A DNA stretch of 64,000 nucleotides from positions 37,788,783 through 37,852,782 of the forward strand of contig OX359250.1 in NCBI GenBank assembly GCA_947179485.1. The letters are read 5' to 3'. The notes under the pieces were generated by a model. That model did not search any database. It was not told the origin of the DNA and saw only the letters and a list, made by a program, of their open reading frames with translations. A program made the position numbers and the translations under genes. Shown here one piece after another: positions 58,795 through 64,000 of this stretch (the stretch's first letter is position 1; the number at the start of each line of letters is the position of its first letter). This stretch comes from Allacma fusca. Lineage: Eukaryota; Arthropoda; Collembola; Symphypleona; Sminthuridae.

Positions 58795-60648
58795 ATGAAG
58801 CGAAGTATTCGGGACAGATTTCGTCGTCCGTCAGACAAAAGGTCAAACAAAACAACATCCAGTAAAAATGACACGAACTCCGCAAAAAGCAGGATACTCA
58901 ATCATTACTTCCCAAATCACGACTTGCACCCCTTAAATCCAGACTACGTTTCCCCAAGCTCATCCAAACCAGACGTCATAGGGAAAAAATCTGAAGAAAG
59001 TAAGGAAGATAGTAAATCCGCCCAACCGCGAACTAAACCCCGAGGCAGATTACCCCACTACCGAATAAGTAAGGAGACTTTCTCAGTAAAGAAACAATAC
59101 GAAGGGGTCAGCTACGCGGGCATTCCAATGCCAAAACATTCAAAATCCTACAAATTAAAGCGTACCGAGCGGTACATCAACGACCCCGAGAGCTACACAC
59201 AAACAGGAGAGAGTAAACATTCAAGTAGTTCCAAGAAAAGTTCAAGGGCAAGGGAAAAGAAGGACCGAAATTCCCACCGTAGCTACCAGAGTACGAACAG
59301 TGCAAGGAGTAACCCCGAAGAGGAGGAGTACGAGAATACAGGTCGTAACCGAGAACGGTTCGAGGAGCAACTCCAGCGGGAAATAAATGACCTAACTCGT
59401 AAAAATCACATTCCCTTTTCCACAAATCGGGCTCCGGAACCGGACAACAGAAATTACGATAATCCGGATCCAGACAATGGTAGAAACGGTCCTCCAAGAG
59501 ATCCATATTTGCCACCTCCTGCATTCCCTCCTGTTGCCGGGTATCCAGGCTACCCGGCCGTTCCACCCACATACCCCTTCTCAGGCCCACCTCCTCCTTA
59601 CCCAACAGCGCCAGCTCCAGGCCAAACTTACCCAACAGCACCAGCTCCAGGTCAACCTTACCCAGCAGCACCAGCTCCAGGTCAACCTTACCCATTCCCT
59701 GCAGGGTACCCCAACGGACTTCCTTATGCACCCGCCCCTTTCGGGGGAGGTACTAACGCACCCGTGGGTCACTTGAATCAATCTCCAACGAACTTAAACT
59801 ACTATAACTACTCGAGTCCTCCTGATGGTAGACCAATAAATCTACCCTTGGTTCCTCCGGCGAGTGCCTACAACCCGTTTGTTTACAATGTCGAAGTAAA
59901 TAATCAGAAGGCCAACACGAGGCAAGCGTCAGAGTCCAACCGTCCCCGGGACATAGTTGGAGTTTCCACAAACCAAAAACAAATCTACTCCGGCAATGAC
60001 GGAAGTTCCTTTCGAGGGGGTAGTTCTAACGGGACTACTAATCCAGCGTCCAGTCATGGCTCAGGACCCGCTCCAGGCAGCCAAAAGCCTTTCCCGTACG
60101 ACCTACAACATTATAGATACTGTACCACAGACACAAATAAGAATGAGAGTCAAGTCAAATCAAAGTCATTTAATGGAGTAGATCCTAATTCGATTCCATT
60201 TGATAAAAGCTACGACTGGAATCAAGGACAAGTCCAGAAGAAGCAAGATCACAAACCGGACTACGCTCAGGCAATAGAGAATGCTTTCACCTTCAGTGGT
60301 GGTGGGACCAGTAGCAGACTCCCGAAACATTCTGATGCTAAAGAGTTTGAAAATAATATTAAATCTAAATATGGTCACAACTATGACAGCTACGACTTGA
60401 ATTCCAACGAGGTTAAAAAGGGGGATAAAGTTCCCTACGTCGATCAGGCCAGTTACCACCAACCGACTGGGTTTGGTCATCAGAGTAATTCGGAAAATGC
60501 AGAGACAAAACGCGGAATGGCGAACAATGTCCAGTACCAACAATATAATCCGAATTCTAACCATTATCGTCATCCTCCTTTGAAATCAACCCGGTACTTA
60601 AATATGGATAGTAATTTCAAAGATCCTGGATCTTCAAGGCGTGATTAA
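58795..60648 (+). CDS. Intronless Pro/Tyr-rich disordered protein
   Basis: A single 617-codon frame from ATG 58795. I do not recognise the product. The N-terminal 60 residues are basic (MKRSIRDRFRRPSDKRSNK). Residues 75-215 are Ser/Lys/Arg/Glu-rich and include a possible short coiled coil (RERFEEQLQREINDLTR). Residues about 215-345 are Pro/Gly/Tyr/Ala-rich with three exact-length TAPAPGQ(T/P)YP repeats, and the remainder is Asn/Gln/Ser/Tyr-rich. There is no signal peptide, membrane span or catalytic motif. Such composition suits a phase-separating, cytoskeletal or matrix-like protein, which is speculation. The long intact frame in AT-rich DNA cannot be chance. AATAAA at 60648-60653 overlaps the end of the stop codon, implying a very short 3' UTR. 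It is divergent from the DNAI7 gene. Confidence 0.8.
   Translation: MKRSIRDRFRRPSDKRSNKTTSSKNDTNSAKSRILNHYFPNHDLHPLNPDYVSPSSSKPDVIGKKSEESKEDSKSAQPRTKPRGRLPHYRISKETFSVKKQYEGVSYAGIPMPKHSKSYKLKRTERYINDPESYTQTGESKHSSSSKKSSRAREKKDRNSHRSYQSTNSARSNPEEEEYENTGRNRERFEEQLQREINDLTRKNHIPFSTNRAPEPDNRNYDNPDPDNGRNGPPRDPYLPPPAFPPVAGYPGYPAVPPTYPFSGPPPPYPTAPAPGQTYPTAPAPGQPYPAAPAPGQPYPFPAGYPNGLPYAPAPFGGGTNAPVGHLNQSPTNLNYYNYSSPPDGRPINLPLVPPASAYNPFVYNVEVNNQKANTRQASESNRPRDIVGVSTNQKQIYSGNDGSSFRGGSSNGTTNPASSHGSGPAPGSQKPFPYDLQHYRYCTTDTNKNESQVKSKSFNGVDPNSIPFDKSYDWNQGQVQKKQDHKPDYAQAIENAFTFSGGGTSSRLPKHSDAKEFENNIKSKYGHNYDSYDLNSNEVKKGDKVPYVDQASYHQPTGFGHQSNSENAETKRGMANNVQYQQYNPNSNHYRHPPLKSTRYLNMDSNFKDPGSSRRD
59605..59694 (+). 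repeat. Three 30-bp coding tandem repeats
   Basis: Units 59605-59634, 59635-59664 and 59665-59694 differ by only a few bases and encode TAPAPGQ(T/P)YP-type decapeptides within the Pro-rich protein. Confidence 0.9.
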
Positions 60649-62497
60649 ATAAAACTTTGAGCAGCCATGGACTGAATTTTTGCTTCCTCCTTTTTCATAC
60701 GTCATCTTTATTGAACTCTAACTTAATTATTTATTAGTTAACAACTAATAAATTTGTAAGCCTAAACAAACTACTGTATGTAAAAATCATATAAGCGGTA
60801 CATACGAACAGTATACTCTATAAGAGCTACTAAAAGCAGCAAAAACCTCCTCAAAGGAATGTTCTTGTCAAAGAGGAAAATTGACATTGTGGTAAATGGG
60901 ATTGTGCCAAATATTTTTGGGCCATAAAGAAAGAGTTCCTATGTCCTATATTATAATGGAGTCTCTTATAGCAAGGTACCTACACTGTGCTTACATATTC
61001 TAAATTCCAGATATGCAGACAAGACGATTCCAAAGCATAGTTTTACTTTTATTAATTCACAGATTGAAACGATACAACTACATAATTATTAGGTATAATA
61101 GATGTAAGCACACCCCAGTAGGCACTTTCTATGTCAAAATGTGAATAGAAAATAATTGCCACAGCCCTTGAATATCATTAATGGAGAACAAAATTGAAGA
61201 TAATTTACAAATGACGCCTTCTTAACATAGCAGGAAGTGGGAAGGATGCAATTACCACACGTAGAATGTTATCTCTCAGGAATTTAAATATTTCAACAAT
61301 GCATTGTTTTCGTAGGAATTCTCATGAATTTCTGTTCCTTTATGTCTTTATTCTATACTTACATATTGAGTTTATAGCTACCACAGTAATTATATGAACC
61401 GCCTATCTGCACACAGGGTGTACTGTCACTATAGTGACACTCATTAAAGTCTCCATTCTACCCGCTGGAAATACTGAAATGTCTTCTAAGGTGCAAATAT
61501 GGATACGTACCTATATTTAAACAGTACTGACAGAAGAGCATATATAGAGGTTATGCAAGAGCCCTGCTGATTTTACATAACTAATAATTAAGTCATCGCT
61601 AAAACACACGCGTCCGATTTCCTTCAGGATTCAATGAAGAGTCGTCCTCCTGCCATCACTAACAATGAGCGGTTGTTATATTGTGCGATGTAGGATTTTA
61701 AGGACACCGGTAGAGATAAGAGCCCCAGATATTTTGGGAAAATGTTGGAAATTTTATGTAAATCTAGTAAGTCGTAGAGTTCAATGGTAGTATCCGTTAT
61801 GGGTTGACGCACTTTACTATCACTTTCTTGTCAGGTCACCCGTAATCTCATTGGATGTTGATTTGAATGCCTTTATAATGTTAATTCATGGAACTTTTGA
61901 TAAAAACAATCGTGATTCTTTACCACAAAAGCCTTTCCTATGGCATTCTGTAGCCTGCAGATTCTATGTATTTCCTTCGACAGAACTCATTTTTTAAAAG
62001 AATCCTCTCATAAAACACTCATGAAATTACTCCGGAAGATATTTTTTTTAGATTGTTTTTTCGGAGATCAAATTTTATTTTTACTCCATAATTTTTTAGT
62101 GGATTTTGCTTTAGCTCCGTGTAAAGTGAAGTGGTGCGAATACATAAAGTTACTTGCGCAAGACACCCGGAGACAGTGCATATTGTAAGCAATATACCCC
62201 AACACCCGGAAACTGTGTATTTGTATGTAAGGTATTATATAATGAAATCACAAGTGGTTTGTTTTGATTTTGTCTGATATTGTTGTGTAACGACATTAAT
62301 TTCTAGTTTTGAATTTACTGAGACATCATGTTGAGAAAGAAATTATAATATTTTTATTATTATAATTACATTATCACAATAACTATTAATTATCTAGCTT
62401 TAAACCTGGAACCAATGTCACAATTACTTGGCCTGTGGTTTATTAAAGTTGATCAGCCTGATTTATTATTGTAGATTACCTTGTACCTGCCCTGAAT
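60649..62497. other. Spacer upstream of the zinc-finger gene
   Basis: AT-rich. A 16-bp palindrome TGTCACTATAGTGACA lies at 61424-61439. A 62-codon minus-strand frame at 61624-61812 has a weak SOCS-box-like look (see findings), but no supporting exons were found. Confidence 0.4.
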
Positions 62498-64000
62498 ATG
62501 GACCCAGAGTTGTGGAATTTGAATACTGACTTGAATGACTGGAAGGCTTCGGGGTCACCTGCCAGTGATGCGTCCAATTCCATGCAGGCTCTCTATGACA
62601 AATTAGAGAGGTTACATTCTGGCATTGAATTCCCAATAGAAGAAAGTGAAGGGATGTCGGAGCAGGAGAATTTCCGTTTCATGGAATCCCCAAACTTTCT
62701 CCCTGTCAATCAATACGATACTGAAGTGAGCCGGAGGCATTCCATCCTTTTCCAGGAAGAGGCTCAGTTCCCACCAGAGACAGGAGTGGTGGTCAGGGTC
62801 AAGCACGAACCTGTCCACGAAACCTTTTTCTCCCACTTCGGAGAAACTGACAGTGGATTCGGAGATGTGCCTTCACTAAGTACAACACCTGCACTTGACG
62901 ACTATGACTTGGAGGATGTATTCAAAGGCTGGGGAAATGCTATGTATCATCTTCTATGGAAAATAATCAACCCCGTGACTTTGTACGACATTGACGGGTA
63001 AGTAGCATTAATTTAATGGCAGTAAATATAACTCAGCACATGCTGAGAAATAGTGCCAGGAGTGCCAGCAAGTGTTCCCTAGACATGGGGGAAAATGAAT
63101 GGTTGCTAATCTGATGTCACATGAATGAAGATTTACATGAAATGTTGATTTACAAAATTTTGCATTACACTAAATGTGTATATGTAATATCGTTTAAGCA
63201 GGACAGTAAATTTGCACTGTACATATGATACACGAGAACTGCACAAATAAACACTGGATATCGACTCGTAATTTATAAGATGTTTTCTGTTTTTCCCAGA
63301 CCAGATTACATTGATGAGGTAGACTTGCTCAAGTTGCGGGCTAGTTTGTATGGCACTTCGGAATGTCACTTGAACTATTTGTCACTGCCGATTCCACTAC
63401 CTCAATTTACCCCGGAACAATTTGAAGCCCCTTTACTCTCCCCATCGCAGTATTTCCAACCTGAGGACATGATGTTCCAGCCCAGCAGTAGTAGTTCCCA
63501 CCTGAGTCCCGATTTCCCGTCATCCCATTTAATTCTCGGTAATATTTTAACGGACGAACTGTCCATAGTAACCCCCGAGGCTGTCGACGTAGGTCCCCTT
63601 GACATTATTCCAACTAGTAATTATTTACAAGAGTTACAGTCATCTCCAAGGAGAGTTAAACTTTGGGAAACCAAGTGTGACATTTGCGGCTTGGTGTTAC
63701 TCGGAGGGCAACAAAGGTTCGAGGCCCACGTAAAAAATGCACACGAACTCAAATGTATATGTGGGATGGACTTCAAATTTAAAATCAAACTTACAAATCA
63801 TATCAAGAGTCAAGAGAAAGTCGGAATGGATGGTCAGTCTCAACACGGGATTATCCCCGGGGACAAAATCAAACCCCTGTTTGAATGTGATTTCTGTGAT
63901 GAGATCTTCCACAATCGCAGTGCGGCTGTTAAACATCGGAATGTTTTTCATTTGAACATCTCTGAGACGACCGGACATGATGAAAAGATTAATCGCCCGG
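62498..64000 (+). CDS. C2H2 zinc-finger protein, 3' end beyond the window
   Basis: Exon 1 is 62498-62997 and exon 2 starts at 63300 (GT-AG, phase 2) and is still open at the window edge, so at least 400 residues are seen. The N-terminal 340 residues are acidic, Ser/Pro-rich and largely disordered (SFLP, DSGFGDVPSLSTTPALDDYDLEDVF, SPDFPSSH), the sort of composition found in transactivation regions. Zinc-finger-like motifs follow: CDICGL...FEAHVKNAH, CICGMDFKFKIKLTNH (atypical, its last His missing or displaced) and a canonical CDFCDEIFHNRSAAVKHRNVFH. It is probably a nuclear DNA-binding regulator (inference). The first in-frame ATG is used. No specific orthologue is recognised, and more fingers may lie downstream. 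Confidence 0.82.

Noticed and set aside
61424-61439. 16-bp perfect palindrome TGTCACTATAGTGACA
   Set aside because: A single short palindrome with no adjacent gene or repeat copy. I have no basis for calling it a binding site.

Overview
The window is nuclear DNA of an invertebrate animal. It is AT-rich, its introns are short (tens to a few hundred bases, mostly GT-AG), and 3' ends carry AATAAA. Products include Pelle/IRAK, Kidins220, TFIIH p52, an axonemal DNAI7/CASC1 homologue, a tetraspanin and a PLA1-like lipase. This points to an arthropod with motile-cilium or sperm-flagellum genes. A basal hexapod such as a springtail would fit, but that is a guess. There are no operons, CRISPR arrays, tRNAs or rRNAs that I can see. 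Gene models below were built by hand: exons were joined only where splice signals and reading phase agree.

Layout. 1-3.2 kb: a decayed hAT transposase tail, then a six-exon BTB-BACK-PHR gene. 3.2-9 kb: a transposon-rich desert with a 369-bp TIR element, a 164-bp hAT-type MITE with a perfect 8-bp target duplication, and a 1.8-kb Foldback-like element whose arms are tandem repeats and whose 9-bp target duplication is intact. 9.3-14.3 kb: two tandem paralogues of a shortened IGF2BP/Imp protein (one RRM plus two KH domains), with the KH exon apparently homogenised by gene conversion. 15.5-17.6 kb: TFIIH subunit p52 in eight exons. 20.4-22.7 kb: a secreted lipase/PLA1 in six exons. 24.4-28.0 kb (minus): a 1215-codon Kidins220-like gene with no coding introns. 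28-33 kb: gene-poor, with a MITE, a dispersed repeat and a perfect hairpin. 33.1-35.9 kb: a protein with two consecutive eIF4G-type MIF4G domains.

36-42 kb looks gene-poor. 41.9-43.3 kb encodes an unrecognised disordered protein, convergent with the ten-exon Pelle/IRAK-type kinase gene (minus, 43.6-46.7 kb). 48.1-49.5 kb (minus) is a tetraspanin with long cytoplasmic tails. 51.2-57.7 kb (minus) is a 26-exon DNAI7/CASC1 gene with a roughly 430-residue Lys/Ser/Glu-rich insertion in mid-protein, encoded largely by small phase-0 exons; three of its introns appear to be GC-AG. Divergent from it, at 58.8-60.6 kb, is an intronless gene for a Pro/Tyr-rich disordered protein. The window ends inside a C2H2 zinc-finger gene (62.5 kb onward).

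I found no multi-gene pathway cluster. The most unusual items are the Foldback-like element, the DNAI7 insertion, the tandem-MIF4G protein and the partially converted RRM-KH-KH pair.
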